Source: Acetobacterium woodii DSM 1030 (GTDB lineage Bacteria; Bacillota; Clostridia; Eubacteriales; Eubacteriaceae). Taken from it: 64,000 nucleotides of DNA. Each line of letters begins with the position of its first letter. The stretch's first letter is position 1. Positions 28,039 through 36,935 of this stretch are shown here, piece by piece. Location of the stretch: the NCBI RefSeq assembly GCF_000247605.1, contig NC_016894.1:1973732-2037731 (forward strand), written 5' to 3'. The position numbers and the translations under genes are program-made. Under the pieces are notes generated by a model. That model was given only the letters and a program-made list of their open reading frames with translations. It did no database searches and was not told the origin of the DNA.

Positions 28039-28457
28039 TGGGTTCATATGATGATATTATCGACCTGCCTCATCACGTTTCGGCTACCCGCCCCCATATG
28101 CCAATTACCGATCGAGCGGCGCAGTTTTCGCCCTTTGCAGCACTTACCAAACATGGGGAAGCTATCGTGGAAACAGCTCGGCTCACATGGGAGCGCAAGG
28201 AGCTGACTGAGGATGCCAAAGCAGATATCGAACTGCGGTTGAATCTGCTGGCCAAACAGATTGCCAGGCAGCCCCAAGTCTCCATCACATACTTTCAGCC
28301 GGACGAGATGAAAGACGGTGGCAGCTATATCACCGTCGCTGGTATAGTCATAAAGATTGATGTTTATGATCATATAGTTGTGATGCTGGACAAAACCAAA
28401 ATTCCTATCAAGAATATCTTTGAAATAAATGGGGAAATGTTTGCGGGGATGGACTGA
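28038..28457 (+). CDS. YolD-like protein
   Basis: 139 aa. Its conserved start is DRAAQFSPFAALTKHGEAI, and the C-terminus ends in beta-strand-rich repeats (GIVIKIDVYDHIVVMLD) typical of YolD. It overlaps the polymerase stop by 1 bp (TAATG), so it is translationally coupled. YolD proteins are encoded with Y-family polymerases and are thought to act as UmuD-like partners; the activity here is inferred only from that link. Confidence 0.85.
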   Translation: MGSYDDIIDLPHHVSATRPHMPITDRAAQFSPFAALTKHGEAIVETARLTWERKELTEDAKADIELRLNLLAKQIARQPQVSITYFQPDEMKDGGSYITVAGIVIKIDVYDHIVVMLDKTKIPIKNIFEINGEMFAGMD

Positions 28458-28505
28458 GTTAGATGCTTTGCAGCTCTGGCTGATTCCAGTACAAATAGAA
28501 ATTTA

Positions 28506-28757
28506 TTGTACCGATATCAAAATAAAGTCGATTATATTGAAGATTTATTCATCAACGTGGAATTACCTGGTAGCTCATACGGAAGAAATAAAACCGAGCC
28601 ACGATGTTTTGAAAGATTTTCAGGCAGGGGAACAAAAGAGTTTGTTAAGGTGTATAGAACGATAGAAGAAATCAGGCCAGAGGTGATAAGAAATACATTG
28701 GCTCACATTTGCATTGAAGAAAATAGTGAAGTAGATGTGATTTTTAGTGTAGAGTAA
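28506..28757 (+). CDS. Hypothetical protein, possible gene remnant
   Basis: 83 aa from a TTG with no good ribosome binding site. The frame is open further upstream to about 28460 without an ATG. Composition looks coding (balanced, charged, with ELPGSSYGRNKTEP and PEVIRNTLAHICIEENSEVD) and a terminator follows, so it is probably real or the tail of a lost gene. I do not recognise the family. It sits between the polymerase/YolD pair and the Wadjet-like operon. Confidence 0.4.
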   Translation: MYRYQNKVDYIEDLFINVELPGSSYGRNKTEPRCFERFSGRGTKEFVKVYRTIEEIRPEVIRNTLAHICIEENSEVDVIFSVE

Positions 28758-28824
28758 AAGTTTGAAAAAAAGATTAAATGCTCATAAATGTGTAAAGAAA
28801 AATAAATATATAATCTAAATATTT

Positions 28825-28862
28825 ACAGCGAATCATCATTATGATTTGCTGTTATTTTTTTT
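28825..28862 (+). terminator. Rho-independent terminator
   Basis: A 12-bp stem ACAGCGAATCAT / ATGATTTGCTGT (one mismatch) with a 4-nt loop and a T-run. It closes the polymerase/YolD region. Confidence 0.8.
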
Positions 28863-29110
28863 GCCTAAAAATCAATTAATACCTTGAAATCGAATGCAAT
28901 CAAGCTTAAAATTAAGGATAAATATAAAGGATACAATTTGAAAGTTTTTACTTCAAAAGCTGTGGAAGATAGTCAGCATTGCAATTAAAGCAATAAAATA
29001 TGTATTTAAGAGAAGCTGTAAATGATGTTTTGGCCCTTAAAATTAGGGGATATTTAAAGAGAAAAAGTGCGCTCGTTATTTTCGATATACATTCAGAGAA
29101 AGGGGAAACA

Positions 29111-30526
29111 ATGTTTTTATTTGAAGATGCACAATATGACCGTTTCTTTAATCCGCTATGCTGTAAAAATAGGAAACTTTATTATGAGTGTATTTTAAAG
29201 ATCATCGAGTCATCAAAGCGAGTATCGCTACTTTATGAACAAGATGTCAGAGATAGCCTGATCCTTTATCTGCGAAACAGTAACATTTCTGTTGATCAAG
29301 AGGATGACATCTTCAATAACAATCGGACCGAAAGTGAAAACGCCAGTGCAATTTTAAGATATTTTCGGGATTGCAGCTGGATCTCTGAACCGGAAATCGG
29401 GCGAAATGGTGATAATATTGCGACTGTGACACCCTATTGTCGAAAGTTGATCGATGCGATTGAACGCATTTTCAAACGCGAAACCCGCGGCGACTTGACC
29501 AACCACATCTTTTCAATTTATGACACTTTAAAATCAGCCTTAGAACGTGATCATGGTCGGACCATTCGACCTTATTCTAATATCCTATTACCGCTTCTTG
29601 ATAGTGTTTCTGATTTGAAAAGCGAACTATTTAGTTTAAAAGACAGTATACGGACGATCATGCGAATTATCATCGATATTTCAGAGGTCAACAAATTTGG
29701 CCAGTTTTTCATCAAAGATGAAATGCTGAATATCTTTTTCAAGGATTACTTTTTTATCAAAAGGGATGGCTTGATTCCAGGATACATTGCTGAAATAGAA
29801 AAAATGCTGAGACAGGTTGTTAATATAGACGTGTATGGCAAAATGATCAGTGAATATGAGAGCCTGAAAAATGTTGATTCGTATCAAGCTAAGGTGGTAA
29901 TCGATAGCCAATTTGATGTTATCAGAGATTTTATTTATCATGACTATGCTCACGAAATGGATTATATCGATAAAAAAATCAATAACTATTACAACCTCTA
30001 TTCAACGCGAATGCTAATGGTTTTGAGTAACAATACCAATATTCAAACCTACTTAAATGACCTGTTAATGTGCTTAAAAGATATGGATACGGAAAACAGA
30101 CAAAGGGCACTTGCTCAAATATCTGAAGGATATCACCTTTTGTCTTATCAGTACATTGGGAATAAATCTATTGAGAGAAGACGCAAGCGCAATCCCAATA
30201 TCAAACGCGGGGCAATTATTCCTTCTATTTTAACTGCGGAAGAAAAAATAAAAATGACGCAGGACGTTTTAGAAAACAAGGACCGATATAGTGTTGACAA
30301 AGTTGCCCACTACTTTAAGAATTTGCTTCAGGATCGGAATTGCCTTACCACCAGCGAAGTAAACATTAAAAACAAGGATGATGTATTAATGATGGCATCC
30401 AGTATTATCTATTCAAATTCAAACGATTTCCCTTATGGTGTCAATTTTTTGGATGGAATGATTGAAACCGATTTGGCTAGTATCAGCGATATTTGTGTAA
30501 AAAGGAAGACTGAAGAAAATGAGTGA
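29111..30526 (+). CDS. jetA: Wadjet JetA-like protein (kleisin-type)
   Basis: 471 aa. I start at the ATG at 29111 because AAAGGGG lies at ideal distance and the N-terminus FEDAQYDRFFNPLCCKNRKLYYEC resembles the conserved start of JetA proteins; the frame is open back to 29000 without that support. The protein is mostly helical with no catalytic motif, as expected of the kleisin subunit. In Wadjet, JetA bridges the SMC-like JetC with JetB to extrude DNA loops and detect small circular plasmids. Gene order jetA-jetB-jetC with 8- and 4-bp overlaps supports the call more than local motifs do. The downstream operon is truncated, so the system should not work. Confidence 0.75.
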   Translation: MFLFEDAQYDRFFNPLCCKNRKLYYECILKIIESSKRVSLLYEQDVRDSLILYLRNSNISVDQEDDIFNNNRTESENASAILRYFRDCSWISEPEIGRNGDNIATVTPYCRKLIDAIERIFKRETRGDLTNHIFSIYDTLKSALERDHGRTIRPYSNILLPLLDSVSDLKSELFSLKDSIRTIMRIIIDISEVNKFGQFFIKDEMLNIFFKDYFFIKRDGLIPGYIAEIEKMLRQVVNIDVYGKMISEYESLKNVDSYQAKVVIDSQFDVIRDFIYHDYAHEMDYIDKKINNYYNLYSTRMLMVLSNNTNIQTYLNDLLMCLKDMDTENRQRALAQISEGYHLLSYQYIGNKSIERRRKRNPNIKRGAIIPSILTAEEKIKMTQDVLENKDRYSVDKVAHYFKNLLQDRNCLTTSEVNIKNKDDVLMMASSIIYSNSNDFPYGVNFLDGMIETDLASISDICVKRKTEENE

Positions 30527-31187
30527 TATTAAACTTGAAATTTCAATAAAAGAAGATAATATCGATTTATTTAAACGGTGTGTTCGGAAACTCCTAGATT
30601 CGACGTTTATTGTTGGTGAAAAGGACGAACGACTTTATAAATTTATCGCTAGAGAATCGAACAGGCAGGATATTTCCGACTATTTAAGAATGGCCGGTTT
30701 TGATGTACTAGTTGATACAAATGTCAAAATTGCTATGCTTAAACCTTATGAAGCGGATCTTGAAGTAACTGGGCTTAAAAGAAGTAATGTTGTCACCTTT
30801 ACAACAGAGCAATATCATCTGCTATTAGTGCTCTGGTCTGTGTATTTAGAAAACCTTGGATATAACGAAGAAAATCTGGTTATGCGTGGCGATCTGATTG
30901 ACAAAATTAAAGCTTATGCTGTTGATATTGATAAACGCAAATTGTCGACAGCTCTGGCACTGTTTAAAAAATACAGTTTGATTAATTTCGATGAGAAGGA
31001 TAAGACAGAAGAAGCCATTATTACTTTGTATCCGTCACTCCAATTTGGATGGGATATTGTCCAGTTCAAAGAAATATCAGCACAATATTTGAGTGATGTG
31101 CCGTCATACGAAGACAGCGAAGGTTTATGCGACGATCAGGATGAGTACATAGATGAAGAACAGATCGAAGATATGGAGGAAGAATGA
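30519..31187 (+). CDS. jetB: Wadjet JetB-like protein (MukE/KITE-type)
   Basis: 222 aa, overlapping jetA by 8 bp and jetC by 4 bp (ATGA). Winged-helix-like segments and an acidic C-terminal tail (DDQDEYIDEEQIEDMEEE) are visible. Size, position and the VTFTTEQYHLLLVLWSVYLE block fit the JetB (DUF4194/DUF6063-type) subunit that sits on the kleisin. It has no enzymatic motif of its own. The assignment rests mainly on operon context. Confidence 0.72.
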   Translation: MSDIKLEISIKEDNIDLFKRCVRKLLDSTFIVGEKDERLYKFIARESNRQDISDYLRMAGFDVLVDTNVKIAMLKPYEADLEVTGLKRSNVVTFTTEQYHLLLVLWSVYLENLGYNEENLVMRGDLIDKIKAYAVDIDKRKLSTALALFKKYSLINFDEKDKTEEAIITLYPSLQFGWDIVQFKEISAQYLSDVPSYEDSEGLCDDQDEYIDEEQIEDMEEE

Positions 31188-31801
31188 TTAAGTTAAAAGC
31201 CATTCGGCTGATTAATTGGTATGGTTTTAACAACGTCACGATGCCGATTGGGGACTTTACATTAATTGCCGGCCAAAACGGAAACGGAAAATCTGTGTTA
31301 CTGGATGCTATCAAATATGCGTTATATGGAGATACGGTGTTTAACAAATCAACGGAAAATACCGGCAGTCGAACACTGCCTTCTTATACTCGAGGTTTTA
31401 AAGATGCTACATCAGGTACTTGTATCCGGCCTGCCGATCAATGGCCAACGATTATCACGCATATTGTACTGGAAATGTTTGAAGAAGAAATGGAAAGAAG
31501 TTTTGTCCTTGGCACTGTTATTGAAACTAACCTTACCAATAATACTAAAACAAATCGGTATATTATTGAAGAAGTTAATCTCTGTGATTTAAATCACACC
31601 TATATCGAAAATAACGACCTTATGTCCTATAACGGTAAGGAGCTTCAGAAAAAGTATAGTCTTAAGTTACTGGATGCCACAGACGGAACCGTCAAGTTTA
31701 TGCAGCGAACCGGTGTAAATTTTCACATTATTTCGGACTGGATTAATCACAATAAATCGGATGAAAAAGAACCAAATAATGCGAAAATAATGGCGTGTTG
31801 A
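31184..31801 (+). pseudogene. jetC: jetC fragment: SMC-like ATPase N-terminus cut by a transposon
   Basis: About 205 residues survive of a protein that is normally about 1,000-1,100 aa. The N-terminal ABC-type head is clear: KLKAIRLINWYGF followed by Walker A GQNGNGKSVLLDAIKYALYG at about residues 30-49. The coiled coil, hinge, signature motif and Walker B are missing. Reading frame and homology stop near 31790, where the end of the three-gene transposon begins (TGTTGAAAG). No jetD (toprim nuclease) and no 3' part of jetC appear anywhere else in the window. Confidence 0.82.
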
Positions 31802-31877
31802 AAGTATAATTCCAGTTTTTAATCACATAATCACGCTTTATTTCTCCAGAAAAAAAGGGAAATAACGCCGTCAGGCG

Positions 31878-32678
31878 CTAAATCCCAGCTTCCGCAGAAG
31901 CGGCAAAAACAATCTCTTCATCGATGAGATCACGCTGCTTTTGAAAGGCAAGAATCAGACATTGAGTCACCAGATTACCAACTAATCGTGGGTAACCACC
32001 CGTTGAAGACGAAATGGCCTCATAAGCGTTCTCGTTGATCAGATTCCGTGAAACACCAGCATGCTTAAACCGGTGTTTGATGTAGTCCCTGACCTCATCC
32101 GGGGTCAATGGCGAAAAATGAAAGCGGGTCACCAGTCGCTGATCAAGCGACCGGTTCTGGTTTAAGGCCAGACGGTTGGCCAAAGTCGGTAAACCAGTAA
32201 GAATCAGAATAAAAGGATTGCGTTTATCCATATCAAAGTTAAAAATGATGCTCAGATCGTGAAGAAACTGAGCGGAAGCCGACTGCATCTCATCCAGGAT
32301 AAAGACCGGGGTGATGCGGCGCTTATCATAAAGATCGGTAATGGCGTTCTGAATCTGAAAGAACAGCTCCACTTTGCGGAATCGGGGTTGTTCCCCCAGC
32401 GAAAACGCCAGCCCCCGGTAAAAATCCATGGTTGTGCCGGAAGACATCGGGAAATACATGACCTTATATAAGGACGGATTCAGGGTGTCCGCAAAGACCC
32501 GAAGCGTTGATGTTTTACCAACCCCGGGGTCCCCGGTAATCAGACCAAACCCACGGGTCGTTTTGAGATAATCCAGGCGGGCCAGCACTTCCTTGTAAGC
32601 TTCCGACTGAAAGAGCATCGCTGAATCAATCCCCTTGTCAAAGGGTGCCTGCTGGAATCCGAAAAATGATTTATACAT
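31878..32678 (-). CDS. ExeA/TniB-like AAA+ ATPase, transposition helper
   Basis: 266 aa from the ATG at 32678, which overlaps the transposase stop by 8 bp. Walker A is GDPGVGKTST (about residue 45), Walker B is VFILDEMQ (about 125), and a sensor region and arginine-rich RSLDQRLVTRFHF follow. The N-terminus YKSFFGFQQAPFDKGID is characteristic of ExeA-family proteins. By analogy with TniB, MuB and IstB it would bind target DNA and activate the transposase. The gene is intact. Confidence 0.85.
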   Translation of the reverse strand: MYKSFFGFQQAPFDKGIDSAMLFQSEAYKEVLARLDYLKTTRGFGLITGDPGVGKTSTLRVFADTLNPSLYKVMYFPMSSGTTMDFYRGLAFSLGEQPRFRKVELFFQIQNAITDLYDKRRITPVFILDEMQSASAQFLHDLSIIFNFDMDKRNPFILILTGLPTLANRLALNQNRSLDQRLVTRFHFSPLTPDEVRDYIKHRFKHAGVSRNLINENAYEAISSSTGGYPRLVGNLVTQCLILAFQKQRDLIDEEIVFAASAEAGI

Positions 32679-33930
32679 GCGGCACACCGCCTAAGGAACT
32701 GTAGCTGATGGGATTGTTATTGCGTTTGGCAACCGCATTGTCCTTCATAATGACTTTATTACAGGTATAAATCCGGACACTGTTTTCATAGATATAGATT
32801 TTATCCGGGGATTCATTGGGGTAACGGATATCCACGCTCTTACCAATAAACATCGGCGACGCTTCCAAAAGGGCGTTGTGCATCGAGATGGTGGCATCCG
32901 ACTTGACCTTCCGGGTCACCCGGATCAGAAAGGCTTCATCAATGATCCGGGGATCCGAAAAATGCTTAATCCGGTCACTCCCCCGCATATAGAAGACCAT
33001 CGGTGCTTCATTGATGGACGAATGAACCTTGTGATGATAGTCCCGAGCCAGCCAGGCCTCAAAGCGTTGGTTAAGGACATCAAGATCCATTAAGTCAGCA
33101 TCCGTCAAAAGTGGATAGAAACGGCTGCGGACCGTTTTGAAGAAGCGCTCAATTTTGCCCTTGCTTTTTGGATCATAAGGCTTGGTATTGACCAGCGCTA
33201 TCCCCAGGGTGGCACAGGAAGTATTGAGTTGGTGGGAACGGAAAATCTTGCCATTATCCGCATAAAGCATGGTGGGCTTACCGCAGGTAAGTAAAGCAGA
33301 TTTAAGGACATGAAGGAGATCTTCATTCTTTTCAGCCAGCATGAACTGAGCCCCGGTAATCCGCCGGGAAGCGTCATCGATAAAAGCAATCAGATAAGTT
33401 TTGCGCTTTTTGCCGTTAAGGGACAGATACGGGCCGTGGGAGACATCGGTCTGCCACAGGGTGTTGATGTCAATATGAGCAAACCGGCGGCGGTCCGACG
33501 TATCGATCGCCGATGGCTTTAACAGCTGATGTTTTTTGAGCAGCCGATACACCGTCGAATAGGAACAGTCGGAGCTGGTGAAGTGACCTTCGTAAATGAG
33601 CCATTCCTGGAACAACTTTACGGATAAATGGATGTTCTCATTTCTCAGCTTAAGCAACAGCTTCACTGATTCCGCCGGTAAAGCCCGGGACGACCCTTTG
33701 TCTGTCCGAACCTTCGGCTTGAGCGCATCAAAACCATGGCGCCGATAGAGCCGGTGCCATTCCAGCAGGGTTTTGCGGTTGTAAGTGCGGATGCCATAAT
33801 GGGGAACATCATGGGTTTTTGCACTGATCTCATCCAGATAAGCCGTGTGCGATGAGACGGTATCCGTGAGTAACGGTGCAATCAGGCCATAGCGAAATAA
33901 AGCAATCAGTTCTTTGTCTTTTTCAGTCAT
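32671..33930 (-). CDS. DDE integrase-type transposase (TniA-like)
   Basis: 419 aa. An N-terminal helix-turn-helix region (about 1-130) precedes an rve integrase core with WQTDVSHG (first Asp ~170), MLYADNGK (second Asp ~227) and KGKIERFF (Glu 36 residues later), giving a complete DD(35)E triad. A C-terminal Mu-type beta-barrel with KSVDIRYPNESPDKIYIYEN follows. It catalyses cut-and-paste or replicative strand transfer. The gene is intact, so the element could still be mobile if both ends are. Confidence 0.88.
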   Translation of the reverse strand: MTEKDKELIALFRYGLIAPLLTDTVSSHTAYLDEISAKTHDVPHYGIRTYNRKTLLEWHRLYRRHGFDALKPKVRTDKGSSRALPAESVKLLLKLRNENIHLSVKLFQEWLIYEGHFTSSDCSYSTVYRLLKKHQLLKPSAIDTSDRRRFAHIDINTLWQTDVSHGPYLSLNGKKRKTYLIAFIDDASRRITGAQFMLAEKNEDLLHVLKSALLTCGKPTMLYADNGKIFRSHQLNTSCATLGIALVNTKPYDPKSKGKIERFFKTVRSRFYPLLTDADLMDLDVLNQRFEAWLARDYHHKVHSSINEAPMVFYMRGSDRIKHFSDPRIIDEAFLIRVTRKVKSDATISMHNALLEASPMFIGKSVDIRYPNESPDKIYIYENSVRIYTCNKVIMKDNAVAKRNNNPISYSSLGGVPHV

Positions 33931-34076
33931 TGTAAAAACCTCCGATTTTAAAAATATGAGGTTTTAAGGATCCATAAAACCAGGTAAGTAGAGCATAACG
34001 GATCAATCGATAAAAGGCAAAGCAAACGCTGTGTGGGATAAACAGGACTTCAAAAAAATGCGGAAGGATGGTACAA

Positions 34077-34613
34077 TTAATGTGCCATAAATCCTTTCTT
34101 AAAATGATCGTGATATCTTTTGCCGAAGATGTGGGGCTTCCCCACTGAGTAGACCATTTCAAGAAGCTTTATGGCTTTTTTATGCCAAAAATCAGGAAAG
34201 ACGAGTAACGGATCATGGCAGATGCGAAAATACTCAATCAGCCGATTCATACAAAGTAGAAAACGTCGGGTGATAAAGTGCCGATGCTGAGGCGCTAAAG
34301 TATTGGCTGAAGGAATTCTGTTAAAGAAGGCCCAAAGCAGTTCCAATAGAAAAGGAAGGGCCAGTTGAAAGCCGGGATGGCAAAAGGAAGGCAGGATACT
34401 GACCGTTTTGCCGCAATGAATGCAGTAATGGCGCTGTACCGGAATGGAAAAGACATCATCATACCAGATGATGTGCCGGTGATAGACACCATGAAGATGG
34501 AGCCGCCGGCGCGAATAACAATGAGGGCAGCTGTCAATGCGGATTTTTTCAGATATGTGAAATTCTGTGATGTAATCTAACGGATGGCCAGAAAAGTGTT
34601 CCAGATGAACCAT
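34077..34613 (-). CDS. DUF6431-type zinc-ribbon protein
   Basis: 178 aa. Two CxxC pairs, CPHC (about residue 29) and CIHCGKTVSILPSFC (about 63), make a zinc ribbon like the one at the N-terminus of ISL3 transposases. The rest is helical and His/Phe-rich. It is the first gene of the transposon, with TAAGGAAGC upstream of the ATG and a 146-bp gap to the transposase. A role in end binding or regulation is an inference from position; the family has no established function that I know of. Confidence 0.72.
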   Translation of the reverse strand: MVHLEHFSGHPLDYITEFHISEKIRIDSCPHCYSRRRLHLHGVYHRHIIWYDDVFSIPVQRHYCIHCGKTVSILPSFCHPGFQLALPFLLELLWAFFNRIPSANTLAPQHRHFITRRFLLCMNRLIEYFRICHDPLLVFPDFWHKKAIKLLEMVYSVGKPHIFGKRYHDHFKKGFMAH

Positions 34614-34734
34614 GGTTTTTGCTTCCTTATCGTGATTAATGTTTAATCATTATATCATAGTTGATAAGACCGATTCATCCAGAATAATTTGACTAAATCA
34701 GGACTGTTTTGACACTTATAATTTGCTAATTAAC

Positions 34735-35122
34735 ACTTAATCAATTCAGAAAATGTTCCCTGATGATCCTGGATGAGTTTCTGCTTGTCCCTGCTACAGA
34801 TACCCGACAACGTGATCTGCTGGAGCTGATGGAATCCCGTTGTGGCCAAACGTCCACGATTTTCTGTTCTCAGTTTACTGCCGAAGGTTGGCATGAACGC
34901 CTGGGCAGCGGTGCTCTGGTTGATTCGATTCTTGACCGCATTGTCCCATCGGCCTACACGATGATCATTGATGGCGATGTTTCGATGCGGCAAAGAAAGC
35001 GCAACATAAAATAATTCAAGCAATATGGGAGCCATTTAGGCACTGGCTCCCTCTTTCGGAGCAATGGCTCCGTACAACGGATCATCTGGCTCTATTTCAG
35101 GAGATTGGGTGGCTCCGCCACC
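34735..35122 (+). pseudogene. IS21-type istB fragment and element tail
   Basis: The frame 34763-35014 encodes the last ~83 residues of an IstB ATPase: Walker B MILDEFLLV, then LLELMESRCGQTSTIFCSQF and SILDRIVPSAYTMIIDGD. The N-terminal half with Walker A is missing, cut next to the end of the three-gene transposon. A GC-rich tail with short inverted repeats (35035-35122) looks like the 3' end of the same IS21-type element, and the ISL3 element is inserted in it. Confidence 0.75.
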
Positions 35123-36892
35123 GGTTCTTCCGCAAAAATCCGTCTGTTAAGCTATTTACTAAACCTGAAGTGATATAATAAAAGCATCAAATAGCTAGAA
35201 AGGGTGGTAAAAATGGATTCACCAAATACCCTGATTTTGGATCATTACTTCCCATCCGATGTTTTAAAGATCACGGAAGTAATTGAAACTGATAAAATCA
35301 TTATCCATATGAAATCTCTTTCCAGAACCTGTATCTGTCCCAGGTGCCACCAGACACTTAATCATTATCACGGTACCTATACAAGAAAAGTTCAGGATCT
35401 TCCAATACTGGGAAAGAATGTTCAGCTCCGGATTAAAGCCCATGAGTACATTTGTGACAATGAAGCGTGCTCGGTTAAAACCGTTGCTGAAACATTTAAT
35501 GATTTTCTCAATGCAAACCGAAGAATGACTCAGCGCTGTGAAGATTTCATCTGCTTGCTGGCAATGGAAACCAGTTGTGAAGGGTGCGCACGGATCTGTC
35601 AGGCAATGAACCTTTATATCAGTGGAGATAGTGTGATCCGCTTTCTTACAGAACATTATGAGGCTCAGCCGGTTCCAGTTTGTAGTGAAACGATTGGTGT
35701 CGATGATTTTGCCTTCAAAAAAAGAAGCCGATACGGAACTGTGATTGTTGATGAAGCCACACACAAACCGGTCGCGGTTCTTAATGGTCGTGACAGCAAC
35801 ACGCTCAAGGCCTGGCTGCGGCAGAACAGACAGGTCAAGCGCATCACTCGAGACCGTGCCGGGGCCTATGCTTCCGCTATTAGGGAAATACTTCCTGATG
35901 CCATGCAGATTGCAGACCGGTTTCATCTTCATCAGAATTTGCTGGAGGCCGTTCAGAATGCACTCAAATCAGTTGTTCCGGCTGATATAAAAATACCGAT
36001 CGATCAGGATCATTCTGATAAGCAACAACCGAAAGAAAAAACGGCAGAAGGTTTTAAAAAAAAATGATCCACTGGTAAAACTGGACAGCTATAATGAAAA
36101 CAAAGTCCAACTCTACAAGGCAATAAAAGACCATGTTGATGCCGGTTTCAGTTCCCGACAAATTGCAAAAATCCTCCATTGCAGCAGAAATACGATTCGC
36201 AAGTATATGAATGGCGATTTTGATGCATTATGTCGCCGGGAACTGCTAAGCGGTGCTGATCGTTATTATGATTACATTATGAAATCATTGGCTTCCGGGA
36301 TGATCCGCAAAGACATCTATCGAGAGATAAAAAAACAGGGCTATTCAGGACAAGTGTCCACCGCATATGACTATATGAACAAGCTGATTGAGGCCCACGG
36401 CATTGAAATTGCTGTTTATCGAAGCGCTTCGATTGAATCCATCAGCCGAAAGAAGCAGTTGAGCAAATTTGATCATGTTACCCGGAGAAGTATCTTCCGT
36501 TTTCTCTGGATGAATGATGCCGTTTTATCCGGGTATCGTGAATGCCTGATGGAGAAATATCCAATTATCGGCGAACTATACAAATGCATCAAAGAATTTC
36601 GCCGGATTTTTAAAGAAAAAAGTTTACCCCAACTGTATCTGTTTATCGACAGATACAAAAAATCAAATGTAAAGGAGCTGGCGATTTTTGCCGCCGGACT
36701 GGAAAAAGATCTCGAAGCAGTTGAAAATGCTGTTATCAGTGATTTATCAAACGGATTTGTGGAAGGGGTCAACAACAAACTTAAAATGATAAAACGAACC
36801 ATGTATGGTCGATGCGGTCAAAAATTATTGACGGCCAAATTGATGTATGATCCACATTCAAAACCCGGATAACGGATTTTTGCGGAAGAACC
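35123..36892 (+). mobile_element. ISL3-family insertion sequence with intact ends
   Basis: 1,770 bp. The 21-bp perfect terminal inverted repeats begin GGTTCTTCCGCAAAAATCCG. The 8-bp target duplication CCGCCACC is exact on both sides (35115-35122 and 36893-36900). It is inserted in the GC-rich IS21-like tail just upstream of fic. The transposase gene is split by a frameshift at an A9 run. Confidence 0.93.
35204..36872 (+). pseudogene. ISL3 transposase in two frames (shift at A9)
   Basis: Frame 1 (35204-36067) carries the N-terminal zinc ribbon (CICPRC...CDNEAC) and most of the DDE_Tnp_ISL3 domain (ETIGVDDFAFKKRSRYGT, RDRAGAYASAI, DRFHLHQN), ending in FKKK and TGA. Frame 2 continues as [19 protein letters not shown] through the helix-turn-helix insertion to [18 protein letters not shown], ending at 36872. 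The junction is a run of nine A (36056-36064): removing one A restores a single 556-residue transposase. It may be a disabling mutation, or slippage at the A-run may yield some full-length enzyme. The intact ends argue for a recent insertion. Confidence 0.85.
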
Positions 36893-36901
36893 CCGCCACC
36901 C

Positions 36902-36919
36902 CGTAATATCCATATTACG
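36902..36919. promoter_or_regulatory. Palindrome upstream of fic (possible operator)
   Basis: CGTAATAT-cc-ATATTACG, perfect 8-bp arms, ending 16 bp before the fic ATG and just ahead of its GAGGTG ribosome binding site. Confidence 0.45.
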
Positions 36920-36935
36920 AGGTGAAAACAAGCAA

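Larger units (their letters stand above)
31791..34715 (-). mobile_element. Three-gene DDE/AAA-ATPase/DUF6431 transposon
   Basis: About 2.9 kb carrying, on the minus strand and in transcription order, a DUF6431-type zinc-ribbon protein, a DD35E transposase and an ExeA/TniB-like ATPase. Candidate ends start TGTTGAAAG (31791) and, inverted, TGTCAAAAC (near 34715), the 5'-TG form seen with Tn552/Tn7-like integrase-type transposases. Flanking bases are not duplicated (TGGCG versus CTTAT), so one side was probably deleted after insertion. End positions are approximate. Confidence 0.7.

Noticed and set aside
28506-28757. Antitoxin or extra Wadjet gene upstream of jetA
   Set aside because: A terminator separates it from jetA and no family is recognised; kept only as a hypothetical frame.
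29000-29110. Upstream extension of jetA to base 29000
   Set aside because: No ribosome binding site there, while AAAGGGG fits the ATG at 29111 and the N-terminus then matches the family pattern.
34730-35035. Minus-strand ORF opposite the istB fragment
   Set aside because: The plus strand encodes clear IstB sequence (ILDEFLLV, SILDRIVPSAYTM); the opposite frame is a shadow.
35264-35932. 222-aa minus-strand ORF inside the ISL3 element
   Set aside because: It is antisense to the transposase zinc ribbon and DDE domain, with no ribosome binding site.
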